Positions 34,596 to 43,349 are shown, counted from the first letter of the stretch. The stretch is 64,000 nt of DNA from Bacteroidales bacterium (GCA_003150235.1 QAMW01000027.1:1-64000); one strand, 5' to 3'. Program-made: numbers and translations. The notes: generated from the sequence alone by a model not told the origin.

Positions 34596-35177
34596 ATGCT
34601 CACATATCTTTCAATTATCGTCACGGCAATATTTGTCAATAATATTGTCTTCGCACAGTTCCTTGGTATCTGTCCGTTCCTTGGCGTTTCCAAGAAGCTA
34701 TCTTCCGCAACGGGTATGGGAGCGGCTGTTACGTTTGTGATGCTCCTTGCCACTCTTGTCACATGGCTGCTTCAGATTTATGTGCTTGACCCGCTCGGGC
34801 TGGCGTATATGCAGACCATCGTGTTTATCCTCGTGATTGCCGCGCTCGTGCAGATGCTGGAGATTATATTGAAGAAAATCGCCCCTGCGCTATATCAGGC
34901 TTTGGGCGTGTTTCTTCCTTTGATTACCACCAACTGCGCCGTTCTGGGCGTGGCTATCCTTGTAATTCAGAAAGGATTCAATCTCGGTGAATCGCTTACC
35001 TATGCGGTTGCCACAGCTGTGGGCTTTACGCTTGCACTTGTGATTTTCGCAGGTATCCGTGAAAAACTCACCATGGTTGAGGTGCCCGGACCTATGCGTG
35101 GAGTACCTGTCGCACTTCTGTGTGCCGGTCTGCTTGCGCTTGCGTTCATGGGTTTCTCCGGTATCACAATAGGCTGA
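34596..35177 (+). CDS. rnfA: Rnf complex membrane subunit RnfA
   Basis: 193-residue membrane protein, six helices, homologous to NqrE. 'NNIVFAQFLGICPFLGVSKK' (parts) and 'TTNCAVLGVAI' hold the two cysteines for the iron centre shared with RnfE. Last gene of rseC-rnfBCDGEA; a strong palindromic terminator follows 18 bases later. Ion specificity (Na+ or H+) cannot be read with certainty. Confidence 0.95.
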   Translation: MLTYLSIIVTAIFVNNIVFAQFLGICPFLGVSKKLSSATGMGAAVTFVMLLATLVTWLLQIYVLDPLGLAYMQTIVFILVIAALVQMLEIILKKIAPALYQALGVFLPLITTNCAVLGVAILVIQKGFNLGESLTYAVATAVGFTLALVIFAGIREKLTMVEVPGPMRGVPVALLCAGLLALAFMGFSGITIG

Positions 35178-35195
35178 TAACAACTATTCTATATG

Positions 35196-35240
35196 ACAAT
35201 GGGCAGTGTCGCGCGCGACACTGCCCATTGTTGTTTTATT
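35196..35240. terminator. Perfect palindromic bidirectional terminator
   Basis: An 18+18-base perfect palindrome (35196-35213 and 35214-35231, core GGGCAGTGTCGC) between rnfA and the converging DUF2807 gene, followed by TTGTTTTATT on the plus strand. Confidence 0.88.
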
Positions 35241-35252
35241 GCTTACAGACAA

Positions 35253-35975
35253 TTATTTCTTTTCTACGGAGTTTTCATCTATGGCAATGATTTTTACTCC
35301 TATCGACCTGTTTTTGATTTTGGGATTGCCTTTGTGGTAGACCTTTCCGCTTGCACCCACTACGTTCAGGAAGTTTACCGGATAGCATCCGATGAAACCG
35401 GTTCCGAGTAGGGAGCATTTCACCTCATCAGCTTCAAGCTCGTCAGCCTGGATGGAGCCTGTGCCTACGAGGCTATATTTTGCTTTGGCAGCTTTGCCGT
35501 TTAGTGTCAGCGAACCGTTGCCGGTCTCAAGCGAGCCGTCAAGATTGGTGGTGTCAATGCCGTGAACTGAAAGAGAGCCGTTGCCTATCACACGCGCCTT
35601 GAAATTCGGGGTAGGATTGAGCGACAACACTCTCACTAGGGAGTCGCCGCTGTTTTCCACCTTGCTGAGGAAACGCGAATATACATTTATCAGCGGCAGG
35701 TTGTCATAATCGATGCCGTCGGTGGCTATTTGCATCTCAAGTTTGCTCTTGTTGTTGGTAAACATAAGCACCGACGCTATGTCAGGTGTCGTGACGAAAC
35801 TTACATAGCCTGCTGAATCTGGATTGCATCGGTAATCGACGCGTAGACCCTCGATTACTATAAGCTCGTTGAAGTCTTTTACATCGAGTTCATATTTGCG
35901 CAGGTCGTCGGCTGCTGTCGAGACCCCTACGCCAAGCAAGGTGATGATGGCTGATGCCAGAAGTCGTCTAATCAT
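35253..35975 (-). CDS. DUF2807 (GIN domain) exported protein
   Basis: 240 residues with a signal peptide (cleavage after about residue 21, STAA-DD). The body is a right-handed beta-helix-like GIN domain: 'FNELIVIEGLRVDYRCNP', and repeats of the 'GNGSLSV/GNGSLTL/GTGSIQA' kind every 20-odd residues. Common in Bacteroidota, role unknown, probably envelope. Eleven bases after dusB, same operon. Confidence 0.85.
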   Translation of the reverse strand: MIRRLLASAIITLLGVGVSTAADDLRKYELDVKDFNELIVIEGLRVDYRCNPDSAGYVSFVTTPDIASVLMFTNNKSKLEMQIATDGIDYDNLPLINVYSRFLSKVENSGDSLVRVLSLNPTPNFKARVIGNGSLSVHGIDTTNLDGSLETGNGSLTLNGKAAKAKYSLVGTGSIQADELEADEVKCSLLGTGFIGCYPVNFLNVVGASGKVYHKGNPKIKNRSIGVKIIAIDENSVEKK

Positions 35976-35986
35976 GTCTTTTATTC

Positions 35987-37003
35987 TTAGTTTTCGTTCA
36001 AGTATGTTTCTTCACTGCTTAGAGCCGGCAGTATGTCATATTCTATACGGTCGAGGATGTCGTTGAGTTCACTGTGGGTTGATGCACGGAGCATGGCTAT
36101 ACGGGTGTCCCTGAAGTGGGGGATGCCTTTGAATAGCGGTGATGCGGCAAGATGACGGCGTATGTGCAGTATGCCGCGGTATTCATCAATGTTTTCGATA
36201 CTTTCCGCAATCTGGCGCCGCAGCAGGGCGAATTTCGCTCCTATTGAAAGCTGTTCGTCGGTTTTGCCCGTGAGTCGGCTTTTGATGTCGTGGAATATCC
36301 ACGGCGCGCCGATTGAAGCCCTTCCCACCATCACGCCGTCTACTCCGTAGCGGGTAAACGCTTCCTCAGCCTTGGCAGGGGTGGTGATGTCGCCGTTGCC
36401 TATCAGCGGTATGGTAAGCCGCGGGTTCTCTTTCACGCGGGCTATCATCTCCCAGTCTGCTTCACCGGTGTACATTTGCGAGCGTGTACGACCGTGTACT
36501 GTCAGAGCCTGAATGCCGCAGTCCTGAAGCTGCTCGGCAAGTTCAACTATGATTTTTGATTCGTGGTCCCATCCAAGGCGCGTCTTTACCGTGACAGGAA
36601 TATTGACCGCCCTGACCACTGCTGAAGTGATGGCGAGCATCTTGGGGATATCACGGAGCATCCCGGCTCCGGCTCCTTTACCTGCAACCTTTTTTACCGG
36701 ACACCCGAAATTGATGTCAAGTATGTCGGGTCGCGCTTCCTCCACTATTTTTGCCGCTTCCACCATCGGCTCTATTTCGCGCCCGTAAATCTGTATCGCC
36801 GTCGGGCGCTCCGCCGGATTTATGTGCAGTTTTCGGGTTGTGGCGCTGATATTGCGGATGAGGGCGTCTGCCGATACAAATTCCGTATATACCATGTCGG
36901 CTCCCTGCTCTTTGCAGATAAGCCTGAAAGAGTGGTCGGTGACATCTTCCATCGGTGCAAGCATCACGGGACGTTCGCCTAAATCAATGTTTCCGATTTT
37001 CAT
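35987..37003 (-). CDS. dusB: tRNA-dihydrouridine synthase, DusB-like
   Basis: FMN enzyme that reduces uridine in tRNA D-loops. 338 residues: TIM barrel with 'VMLAPMEDVTDHSFR' (FMN), 'INFGCPVKKVAGKGAG' with the catalytic Cys, 'LTVHGRTRSQMYTG', 'IGNGDITTP', 'VDGVMVGRASIGAPW', and a helical tRNA-binding C-terminus. DusB is favoured over other Dus by these motifs. Upstream gene is the M16 peptidase, 82 bases away. Confidence 0.93.
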   Translation of the reverse strand: MKIGNIDLGERPVMLAPMEDVTDHSFRLICKEQGADMVYTEFVSADALIRNISATTRKLHINPAERPTAIQIYGREIEPMVEAAKIVEEARPDILDINFGCPVKKVAGKGAGAGMLRDIPKMLAITSAVVRAVNIPVTVKTRLGWDHESKIIVELAEQLQDCGIQALTVHGRTRSQMYTGEADWEMIARVKENPRLTIPLIGNGDITTPAKAEEAFTRYGVDGVMVGRASIGAPWIFHDIKSRLTGKTDEQLSIGAKFALLRRQIAESIENIDEYRGILHIRRHLAASPLFKGIPHFRDTRIAMLRASTHSELNDILDRIEYDILPALSSEETYLNEN

Positions 37004-37085
37004 CTTTGTGGTAATCTTACGTTATTTTGCGCGAAGTTAAGCAAAAATGAGCAATTACCATCACCTTCGCGACATTTGGAACAGA

Positions 37086-38321
37086 TTATTGGCTGAAAGT
37101 AAGAATCGAGCACTTCTCTTTGGAAATCTGCTGCGCTGCGGTCTGTAGTTCTTCCGGGGTTATACTGTTGATGCGTTCCCTTATCTCCTTAGAGGGGATG
37201 ATTTTGCCGTTAAACAGGGTACTTCTTCCGATGGAGAGGGCAAATTGTTCGCGGTTTTCGCCTGCGACAAGCGACTGACCGAGATATTGTTTTTTAGCCG
37301 CATCGAGTGTGCGCTTGTTTATGGGAGAGTTTGCAAGGCGGTCTATGATGTCGAATATAATTTGTCGGCATGGCTTTGTGTGCTCGTCGTCGCAGCCGAA
37401 ATATACCGTGAAGAGCCCGCAGTCGGTAAACAATGACGTGTATGCATCGACAGTGTAGACATATCCGTGACGCTCGCGGAGCTCCACATTGAAAAGCGAG
37501 TTCATGCATGGTCCGCCGAGCATGTTGGTCAGTAATCCGAACACACGCTTCTTGTCTTCAAACAATCCGGGGATACGTGCGCCAATCACCGTGTGGCTCT
37601 GATGGGTGTTGATACACCGTGTCTCGTCAAACGGAGCATTGACCGCCGGAACCGGTAGAGCGGTAACGCCGGTGGTGTAATGCAGATGCCCGAAATAGCG
37701 GTCAGCTGCCGTGTAGAAACGTGAAGGCGCAGTCGGCCCGAGATAGAACAGTACCATATTGCCGGGCGTGTAATATGTATCAAGAAATTTGCGGCAGGTA
37801 TCAGGCGTGAACGATGATATTGTCTCGGTGTTTCCAAGTATGTTATGCCCCAGCGATGAGCCTGCAAATATCATGTCGTTGAAGTCGTCGAATATGGCGT
37901 CTGACGGAGTGTCGAGATACGATGATATTTCATCCATCACCACTTCACGCTCCTTGTCGATTTCGCGCTCCGGAAAGCGGGAGCATGACACCAGATCTGC
38001 AATCAGTTCGATTGCGCGCGACAGGTTGCCCTTTGGAAATGCCGAATATATCATTGTCACCTCTTCGGAGGTGTAGGCATTCAGTTCCCCGCCAACAGCC
38101 TCCATGCGGTTGATTATGTGCCATGAATGCCGGCGGTCGGTGCCTTTGAATATGGTGTGTTCGACAAAATGAGCTATACCGTATGTGTCAGGTGTTTCAT
38201 TACGGCTTCCCGCTTTTACGGCGAGTCCGCAATATTCGGCTTGGGTGGCTGAATGGCGGTGTACCAGACGCAAGCCGTTGGATAGTGTCATATATGTGAA
38301 TGTATCTTTTTCTGTTGCCAT
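37086..38321 (-). CDS. M16 family zinc peptidase
   Basis: 411 residues, two homologous halves of the insulinase/pitrilysin fold. The inverted zinc motif HxxEH is His51, Glu54, His55 ('IAHFVEHTIFKGT'), with the third ligand in 'EREVVMDEIS' near 130. The second half has 'RERHGYVYTVDAY', the conserved R/Y substrate-binding site. No signal peptide is seen, so it is probably cytosolic, processing peptides. A promoter with a 90-base leader precedes it. Confidence 0.93.
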   Translation of the reverse strand: MATEKDTFTYMTLSNGLRLVHRHSATQAEYCGLAVKAGSRNETPDTYGIAHFVEHTIFKGTDRRHSWHIINRMEAVGGELNAYTSEEVTMIYSAFPKGNLSRAIELIADLVSCSRFPEREIDKEREVVMDEISSYLDTPSDAIFDDFNDMIFAGSSLGHNILGNTETISSFTPDTCRKFLDTYYTPGNMVLFYLGPTAPSRFYTAADRYFGHLHYTTGVTALPVPAVNAPFDETRCINTHQSHTVIGARIPGLFEDKKRVFGLLTNMLGGPCMNSLFNVELRERHGYVYTVDAYTSLFTDCGLFTVYFGCDDEHTKPCRQIIFDIIDRLANSPINKRTLDAAKKQYLGQSLVAGENREQFALSIGRSTLFNGKIIPSKEIRERINSITPEELQTAAQQISKEKCSILTFSQ

Positions 38322-38357
38322 AATCTTGATTTTAAGTTAACGGCAAAAAAAAATTAC

Positions 38358-38372
38358 TCGTCGTCACGACGA
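38358..38372. promoter_or_regulatory. Short palindrome in the M16 peptidase leader
   Basis: TCGTCGT-C-ACGACGA, perfect 7-bp arms with one central base. It lies between the promoter at 38415-38445 (minus) and the ATG at 38321, so it would be transcribed in the 5' leader or bind a dimeric repressor. The rest of 38373-38665 is AT-rich with no gene. Confidence 0.45.
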
Positions 38373-38414
38373 ATAATCTTTTTACCTTAAATCTAATACC
38401 ATGAAAAACTGATA

Positions 38415-38445
38415 CAAAGTTACTCCTTAAATTTTATTCACCAAA
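38415..38445 (-). promoter_or_regulatory. Promoter of the M16 peptidase gene
   Basis: On the minus strand TTTG (38445-38442), 19 bases, TAACTTTG (38422-38415). Exact Bacteroidota consensus; start expected near 38408. Confidence 0.8.
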
Positions 38446-38665
38446 ATTATTTGCAGAAAAATTTCCGTAATTAACATTTATTATCTAAAAATGTGACGAG
38501 ATGTTTTGTCTATGGGGTTGCCTTCAACATGTCTTCTGGGATAATGTGGCTCTAATCAATAAATTAGGCTGGATGTATAAACAAAGTGAATATTTCTTTG
38601 TTAGTTTTTATAAATCAGTTAATAGATACTGAAACTGTGATTTTAATAACTAAAATTCAATTTAG

Positions 38666-39211
38666 ATGAAAAAGATTATTGCATTTGCTATTGCAGCAAT
38701 CGTATCTCTCGGTGCTGCTGCACAGGACATTTATGTGGGTGGATCTATCGGTGCATGGCGTAATGGCACTGATCACGTTACAACTATGGGGATACTCCCC
38801 GAGATTGGTTATAATCTGAGTGATAAGACGGCAATCGGTACTACTATCGGATGGTCGTATTATCATGATAGCTCAAAAGTGACTACAAATTTATTCCAGA
38901 TAGAGCCGTACTATCGTTATTCTTTCTTCAAGAGTGGCATAGTAAGCCTGTTTGTTGACGGTACAGCCGGTGTCGGAGTCGGTCGTACAAGCTACGATGG
39001 AGAGAATGGCAAGGCTGCCGTAACATGGGAAATCGGTTTAAAGCCCGGTATTTCCGTGGCACTTTCTGAAAAGTGCAGTGTTGTGGCTCATGTAGGTATG
39101 CTCGGATATCAAGGCGCTAACCATGCTGCTAAGGATGGTGGTGCTGATGAAGGCTGGGGGCTCCGTTTAAGCGGTAACAACCTTACATTTGGATTCTATT
39201 ATACATTCTAA
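38666..39211 (+). CDS. Small outer-membrane beta-barrel protein (181 aa)
   Basis: Signal peptide 'KKIIAFAIAAIVSLGAAAQ' cleaved before DIYVGG, then alternating polar/hydrophobic strands ('IYVGGSIGAWRN', 'LPEIGYNL', 'TAIGTTIGWSYY', 'QIEPYYRYSFFKSG') and a terminal YYTF ending in phenylalanine, the barrel-insertion signal. The layout suggests an eight-strand OmpX/OmpW-like barrel. No neighbours explain a function. Followed by its own terminator. Confidence 0.85.
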   Translation: MKKIIAFAIAAIVSLGAAAQDIYVGGSIGAWRNGTDHVTTMGILPEIGYNLSDKTAIGTTIGWSYYHDSSKVTTNLFQIEPYYRYSFFKSGIVSLFVDGTAGVGVGRTSYDGENGKAAVTWEIGLKPGISVALSEKCSVVAHVGMLGYQGANHAAKDGGADEGWGLRLSGNNLTFGFYYTF

Positions 39212-39242
39212 CTGAAAATTCTGCTTAAAGCGTAACTTATAA

Positions 39243-39275
39243 GGGCTATGTCAAATTTTTGGCATAGTCCTTTTT
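39243..39275 (+). terminator. Terminator after the first barrel gene
   Basis: GGGCTATG (39243-39250) pairs with CATAGTCC (39263-39270), one G-U, followed by T5. Confidence 0.8.
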
Positions 39276-39355
39276 ATGTTTTTTGGGTTGCTCGAATCGT
39301 TATGAAGCAACAACTATTCAACAGATATTGTCGATATTAGTGCCTAATTATAAGG

Positions 39356-39434
39356 GTAGGGATGCACCATGGTGCATCCGAAAACAAGGTTAATGAACCC
39401 TAAAATCGGTGGTTGCTCCACGGAGCATCCCTAC
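39356..39434. mobile_element. MITE-like 79-bp element with nested palindromes
   Basis: Terminal perfect inverted repeats GTAGGGATGC / GCATCCCTAC. Each end is also a palindrome itself (GGATGCACCATGGTGCATCC on the left; GGTTGCTCCACGGAGCATCC on the right), and the two ends are inverted versions of each other with five differences in 24 bases. No ORF. Shape of a small non-autonomous element; no target duplication was identified. Confidence 0.65.
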
Positions 39435-39542
39435 AATCTGCTTGTAATCATGTTATTTGAATCGCTGAAAAGTTAGGTTAACAGAATAATTATGGTTAAC
39501 TTTTATTAACTCGTATGGGGCGTGACGGGAGTATAAAATTTG

Positions 39543-39550
39543 TAATTTTG
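39543..39550 (+). promoter_or_regulatory. -7 box for the second barrel gene
   Basis: TAATTTTG fits TAnnTTTG and implies a leader of about 65 bases before the ATG at 39621. The rest of 39435-39542 is AT-rich without a gene. Confidence 0.5.
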
Positions 39551-39620
39551 CGGCATATTTAAACCTATTTTGGCATTTTTAGTATTTATACTGTATAATT
39601 AAACTAAATCATTTAACATT

Positions 39621-40325
39621 ATGAAAAAGATGATTTTTGCTGCCGCCCTTATCGCAGCAAGCGTATCTGTGGCAAATGCACAGGACTATAACCGCGTAGC
39701 CTTGTCTTATGATTACACCGGTCTTTCTTTTAACAAAGACTACGATGTATTTGATACAAACAAGAGCGAGACTCTTGGTACTAACGGTTTCGGTCTTAAC
39801 TATACTCACGGTTTCGGAGTGGCAAACAATATGTTTGTTGAGGCAGGTGCAAATATCGATTTTCTTTTCGGGTCTCATTCGGATGAAGGTTACGGAGAGA
39901 AGGAGACACTTAAATTCCAAAATATAAATCTTCAGGTGCCGGTAAATTTTGTTTATCGTTTCAACATCACTGATGGCGTATCAATCGACCCCTATGTTGG
40001 TATCAATTTCAAGCTTCATTTCTCTGAGAGATATAAGACCGAATATGAGGATTTGGAGGATCCCGAATATAACGAGACTAGCAAATGGGTTAGCGTGTTT
40101 GATGACGGTCAGGATGCTATGGATGGGAAAGATTATACCTGGAATCGTTTCCAGATGGGATGGCAGGTCGGTGTAGGCTTGAACTATGAGAGATATTATC
40201 TCGGTGTTCAGGTTGGTACTGACTTTATTCCCGCCTATAGTCATAATTTCAAGGAGGACGGTTACAATTCAAAGCCGAAAGTTAACACAACCAACGTGAA
40301 AGTATCGCTCGGTTATACATTCTAA
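39621..40325 (+). CDS. Outer-membrane beta-barrel (porin-like) protein (234 aa)
   Basis: Signal peptide 'KKMIFAAALIAASVSVANAQ' then barrel strands ('RVALSYDYTGLSF', 'NGFGLNYTHGFGVANNMFVEAGANIDFLFG' in parts, 'QVPVNFVYRFNI', 'SIDPYVGINFKL', 'QMGWQVGVGLNYERYYLGVQVG' in parts) and a terminal GYTF. Long acidic loop around 'YEDLEDPEYNETSKW'. An eight- to ten-strand barrel, function unknown. Not a close duplicate of the 181-residue barrel. Confidence 0.87.
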   Translation: MKKMIFAAALIAASVSVANAQDYNRVALSYDYTGLSFNKDYDVFDTNKSETLGTNGFGLNYTHGFGVANNMFVEAGANIDFLFGSHSDEGYGEKETLKFQNINLQVPVNFVYRFNITDGVSIDPYVGINFKLHFSERYKTEYEDLEDPEYNETSKWVSVFDDGQDAMDGKDYTWNRFQMGWQVGVGLNYERYYLGVQVGTDFIPAYSHNFKEDGYNSKPKVNTTNVKVSLGYTF

Positions 40326-40349
40326 GCCAAAGGATATTGAATGAATATG

Positions 40350-40387
40350 GCATCCATGCTCAAATTTGGGCATGGATGCTTTTTTTT
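40350..40387 (+). terminator. Strong intrinsic terminator
   Basis: GCATCCATGC (40350-40359) and GCATGGATGC (40370-40379), perfect 10-bp stem, then T8. Confidence 0.93.
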
Positions 40388-40402
40388 ATATGGTAAAATA
40401 GT

Positions 40403-40410
40403 TACCTTTG
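40403..40410 (+). promoter_or_regulatory. -7 box almost touching the YbaK-like start codon
   Basis: TACCTTTG ends six bases before the ATG at 40417, so the expected start of transcription falls on or beside the start codon. Confidence 0.65.
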
Positions 40411-40416
40411 TCAATT

Positions 40417-40920
40417 ATGAGTGGTATAAACAAGACTAATGCGGCGCGACTGCTCGATAAGGCAAAGATTGCTTACGAGCTTGTGCCATACGCTGTTGAT
40501 GAGAATAATCTTGCCGCCGACCATGTGGCTGAAGAGCTTGGTGAAGATATAAACCAGGTTTTCAAGACGCTTGTGCTGCATGGTGACAAATGCGGATATT
40601 TCGTGTGTGTGATTCCCGGCAACATGGAGGTCGACCTGAAGGCGGCTGCGAAGGCTGCCGGGGCGAAGAAAGCCGAGATGATTCCGATGAAAGAGCTTTT
40701 GCCTTTGACCGGCTATATACGCGGTGGCTGCTCGCCTATTGGAATGAAAAAGAGCTTCCCTACATTTTTCCACTCGACAGCTACCGATTTCGATGTGATA
40801 TATGTTAGCGCAGGTGTGCGGGGCTTGCAATTCAAGATTGCGCCTGCCGACCTCATGGGCTATGTGCGCGCCACCGTAGCCGATATTGCCGTACCGATGG
40901 AAAGTAAGAAAGATGAATAG
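40417..40920 (+). CDS. ybaK: YbaK/EbsC-type Cys-tRNA(Pro) deacylase
   Basis: Hydrolyses Cys (and similar amino acids) mischarged on tRNA(Pro). 167 residues. 'VFKTLVLHG' with the catalytic Lys, 'YFVCVIPGNMEVDLKAAAKAAG' (parts VCVIPGNMEVDLK), 'LTGYIRGGCSPIGMKK' and 'IYVSAGVRGLQFKIAPADL' are the family motifs. An in-frame TTG at 40408 is inside the promoter box, so the ATG at 40417 is the start. Its stop overlaps aroC by eight bases. Confidence 0.92.
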   Translation: MSGINKTNAARLLDKAKIAYELVPYAVDENNLAADHVAEELGEDINQVFKTLVLHGDKCGYFVCVIPGNMEVDLKAAAKAAGAKKAEMIPMKELLPLTGYIRGGCSPIGMKKSFPTFFHSTATDFDVIYVSAGVRGLQFKIAPADLMGYVRATVADIAVPMESKKDE

Positions 40921-41986
40921 TTTTGGGGACATATACCGGCTTACCACATTCGGTGAGTCACATGGAATGGCTGTCGGCGGCGTTATTGACGGAATGCCGG
41001 CAGGAGTGGAAATCGACCTTGACGAGGTGCAGCGTCAGCTTGACCGTCGTCGTCCCGGTCAGTCGGCTATTGTGACGGCGCGTGACGAGAAAGATCGTGT
41101 GAAGATACTCAGCGGCGTTTTTGAAGGACGCTCGACCGGCACTCCTATCGGTTTCATGGTCGAGAATGCCGACCAACATTCAAGTGACTATGAGAATATC
41201 CGTCACACATTCCGCCCCTCTCATGCCGATTATACCTATACCGCAAAATATGGTCTGCGTGACCATCGCGGCGGTGGTCGTTCATCGGCGCGCGAGACGA
41301 TTTCGCGTGTGGTCGGCGGCGCTTTTGCCATGCAGGCTCTCGCGACAGTAGGCATAAGTGTGTATGCCTACACGTCGCGTGTCGGTGACATCGCTCTTGA
41401 TGATGATTACACTTTATACGATTCCTCGCTGATTGAGACCAATCCTGTGCGTTGCCCCGATGTGGAAAAAGCGGCGGCGATGGAAAGCCTTGTGGCTGCC
41501 GTGAAAAAGGATGGCGACACAATAGGCGGTACGATTACTTGCGTGATAAAGGGAGTGCCAGCCGGTCTCGGTTCGCCGGCTTTCGGCAAGCTCCATGCGC
41601 GTCTCGGGGCGGCAATGCTGTCGATTAATGCCGCAAAGGGATTTGAATATGGTATGGGCTTTGACGGTGTGTGTCGGCGTGGAAGCGAGATGATTGACAT
41701 CTTTTCGGCTGAAGGAGGAAAGATACATACCCTTACCAATCATTCCGGAGGCATACAAGGAGGCATCTCCAATGGCGAGGACATATATTTCAAGGTGGCA
41801 TTCAAGCCTGTAGCCACACTTTTGAAAGAAGTCGCTACGGTAGACGATGCCGGTCGCGATACCGTGCTCAAAGCGCGTGGTCGTCATGACCCGTGTGTGC
41901 TTCCCCGTGCGGTACCGGTGGTTGAGGCAATGGCGGCAATGGTGATTCTTGACGCGTGGCTCATGAACAAGACAGTACACATGTAG
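40913..41986 (+). CDS. aroC: Chorismate synthase
   Basis: Last step of the shikimate pathway: 5-enolpyruvylshikimate-3-phosphate to chorismate, with reduced FMN. 357 residues. 'TTFGESHGMAVGGVIDG', 'RRRPGQSAIVTARDEKD', 'HADYTYTAKYGLRDHRGGGRSSARET' (parts), 'NHSGGIQGGISNG', 'GRHDPCVLPRAVPVVEAM' are all standard. ATG overlaps the YbaK-like stop (ATGAATAG). Confidence 0.97.
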   Translation: MNSFGDIYRLTTFGESHGMAVGGVIDGMPAGVEIDLDEVQRQLDRRRPGQSAIVTARDEKDRVKILSGVFEGRSTGTPIGFMVENADQHSSDYENIRHTFRPSHADYTYTAKYGLRDHRGGGRSSARETISRVVGGAFAMQALATVGISVYAYTSRVGDIALDDDYTLYDSSLIETNPVRCPDVEKAAAMESLVAAVKKDGDTIGGTITCVIKGVPAGLGSPAFGKLHARLGAAMLSINAAKGFEYGMGFDGVCRRGSEMIDIFSAEGGKIHTLTNHSGGIQGGISNGEDIYFKVAFKPVATLLKEVATVDDAGRDTVLKARGRHDPCVLPRAVPVVEAMAAMVILDAWLMNKTVHM

Positions 41987-41996
41987 TATAGCTGCG

Positions 41997-42884
41997 ATGG
42001 CAAAACCGTATCGTGACTTCAGCGATTTCCTCGCCGAACATTTTTCGGGAAAGATTCAGAAAATATCAATAAACGCAGGTTTCACCTGTCCTAACCGTGA
42101 CGGCACGGTCGGCACGGGTGGCTGTACGTATTGCAACAACCAGACATTCAATCCGTCATACTGTGCCCCGACACTTACCGTGACCCAGCAGCTTGAGGAG
42201 GGGAAGCGTTTTTTTGCCCGTAAATATCCAGAGATGCGTTATCTTGCCTATTTTCAGGCTTATACTAATACTTATGGCGATGTGGAGCGTTTGCGCGCCC
42301 TGTATGAGGAAGCGCTCGCCGTCGACGGGGTTGTCGGGCTTATAATCGGGACGCGCCCCGACTGTATGCCTGACGTGCTTCTTGATTATCTTGAATCGTT
42401 AAGCAGGCGTTGTTTCGTACTGGTTGAATACGGTGCCGAGACGAGCCACAATTCCACTCTGGCACTTATAAACCGCTGTCATACCTGGGAACAGACGGTC
42501 GATGCCGTGACGCGCACAGTGGCGCGGGGCATCCATGTCGGGTTGCATTTTATAATGGGGTTGCCCGGTGAGACGGTCGACATGATGCTTCAATCGGTCG
42601 ATGCGCTCTCGCGGCTTCCTGTTGACACCGTTAAGTTTCATCAGTTGCAAATAATACGCGGCACACGTCTCGCCCGCGATATTGAGAAGGGCTTATACGA
42701 TGTGCCGCGGATGACGGTCGAGGAATATATAGATTTGTGTGCAAAAATTGTAAGGCGTATCAATCCGGATATCGCCATCGAACGCTTTACAAGCCAGTCA
42801 CCGGAGGAGTTGCTGATTTATCCGAAATGGGGGTTGAAAAATTACCAGTTTGTCAACCTTCTCCACCGTTGTCTCCGTGATTGA
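41997..42884 (+). CDS. TIGR01212/YhcC-type radical SAM protein
   Basis: 295 residues. Radical SAM cluster in the unusual spacing 'CPNRDGTVGTGGCTYC' (C-x11-C-x2-C), followed by 'YFQAYTNTY', 'GTRPDCMPDVLLDYL' and 'GLHFIMGLPGET'. YhcC-type proteins are suspected tRNA-modifying or sulfur-related enzymes; the reaction is not settled. Ten bases after aroC, so in the same transcript, and convergent with the thioredoxin gene. Confidence 0.92.
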   Translation: MAKPYRDFSDFLAEHFSGKIQKISINAGFTCPNRDGTVGTGGCTYCNNQTFNPSYCAPTLTVTQQLEEGKRFFARKYPEMRYLAYFQAYTNTYGDVERLRALYEEALAVDGVVGLIIGTRPDCMPDVLLDYLESLSRRCFVLVEYGAETSHNSTLALINRCHTWEQTVDAVTRTVARGIHVGLHFIMGLPGETVDMMLQSVDALSRLPVDTVKFHQLQIIRGTRLARDIEKGLYDVPRMTVEEYIDLCAKIVRRINPDIAIERFTSQSPEELLIYPKWGLKNYQFVNLLHRCLRD

Positions 42885-42893
42885 TACTTGAGG

Positions 42894-43349
42894 TTATTGT
42901 GCCGAAGAATCCGCTTCCTGCTGTGCGATCATCTCCTTTATGGCATTTTCATAGACCTCTGTCGGCTGTACCCCCACAGCACCTTTGAAAGGATGGCTTC
43001 CTGCAGGGAAGAATACCACGAGGGGTATCGAGGATATGCGAAGGTCTTGTGCCACTTGCTGATTATCATCAATATTCATTTTATAGAAATCCACCTTATC
43101 GCCATACTTTGAGGCAAGTTCCTCAATTACCGGGGCGAGACGCAGGCAAGGCGCACACCAGGGTGCCCAGAAATCCACCACAGCAGGGCGCGATAGTGTG
43201 ATATCGGTAGAGTCGTTTCTGTAGTTGAATACATTTTCGATAAAATCGGTTTCGTTTATCTCTTTTACTTTTGCAGTGTCCTGTGCCGACATGGCGAATG
43301 ACATTGCTGCGATTGCGGCTGCTGCCGCACACATAATTAACTTTTTCAT
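42894..43349 (-). CDS. Exported thioredoxin-family protein
   Basis: 151 residues with a cleavable signal peptide ('KKLIMCAAAAAIAAMSFAMSAQ') and a thioredoxin fold: 'AVVDFWAPWCAPCLRLAPVIEELA', catalytic WCAPC, 'SSIPLVVFFPAG' with the cis-proline. It acts in the periplasm, probably reduced through the DsbD-type protein. CAPC is less common than CGPC and may shift its redox potential. The start at 43349 (MKKL) makes a proper signal peptide. A repeat element begins 12 bases upstream of this start. Confidence 0.92.
   Translation of the reverse strand: MKKLIMCAAAAAIAAMSFAMSAQDTAKVKEINETDFIENVFNYRNDSTDITLSRPAVVDFWAPWCAPCLRLAPVIEELASKYGDKVDFYKMNIDDNQQVAQDLRISSIPLVVFFPAGSHPFKGAVGVQPTEVYENAIKEMIAQQEADSSAQ

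Noticed and set aside
39243..40387. The two barrel genes as a recent duplication
   Set aside because: They differ in length and share only signal-peptide style and the terminal aromatic signature.
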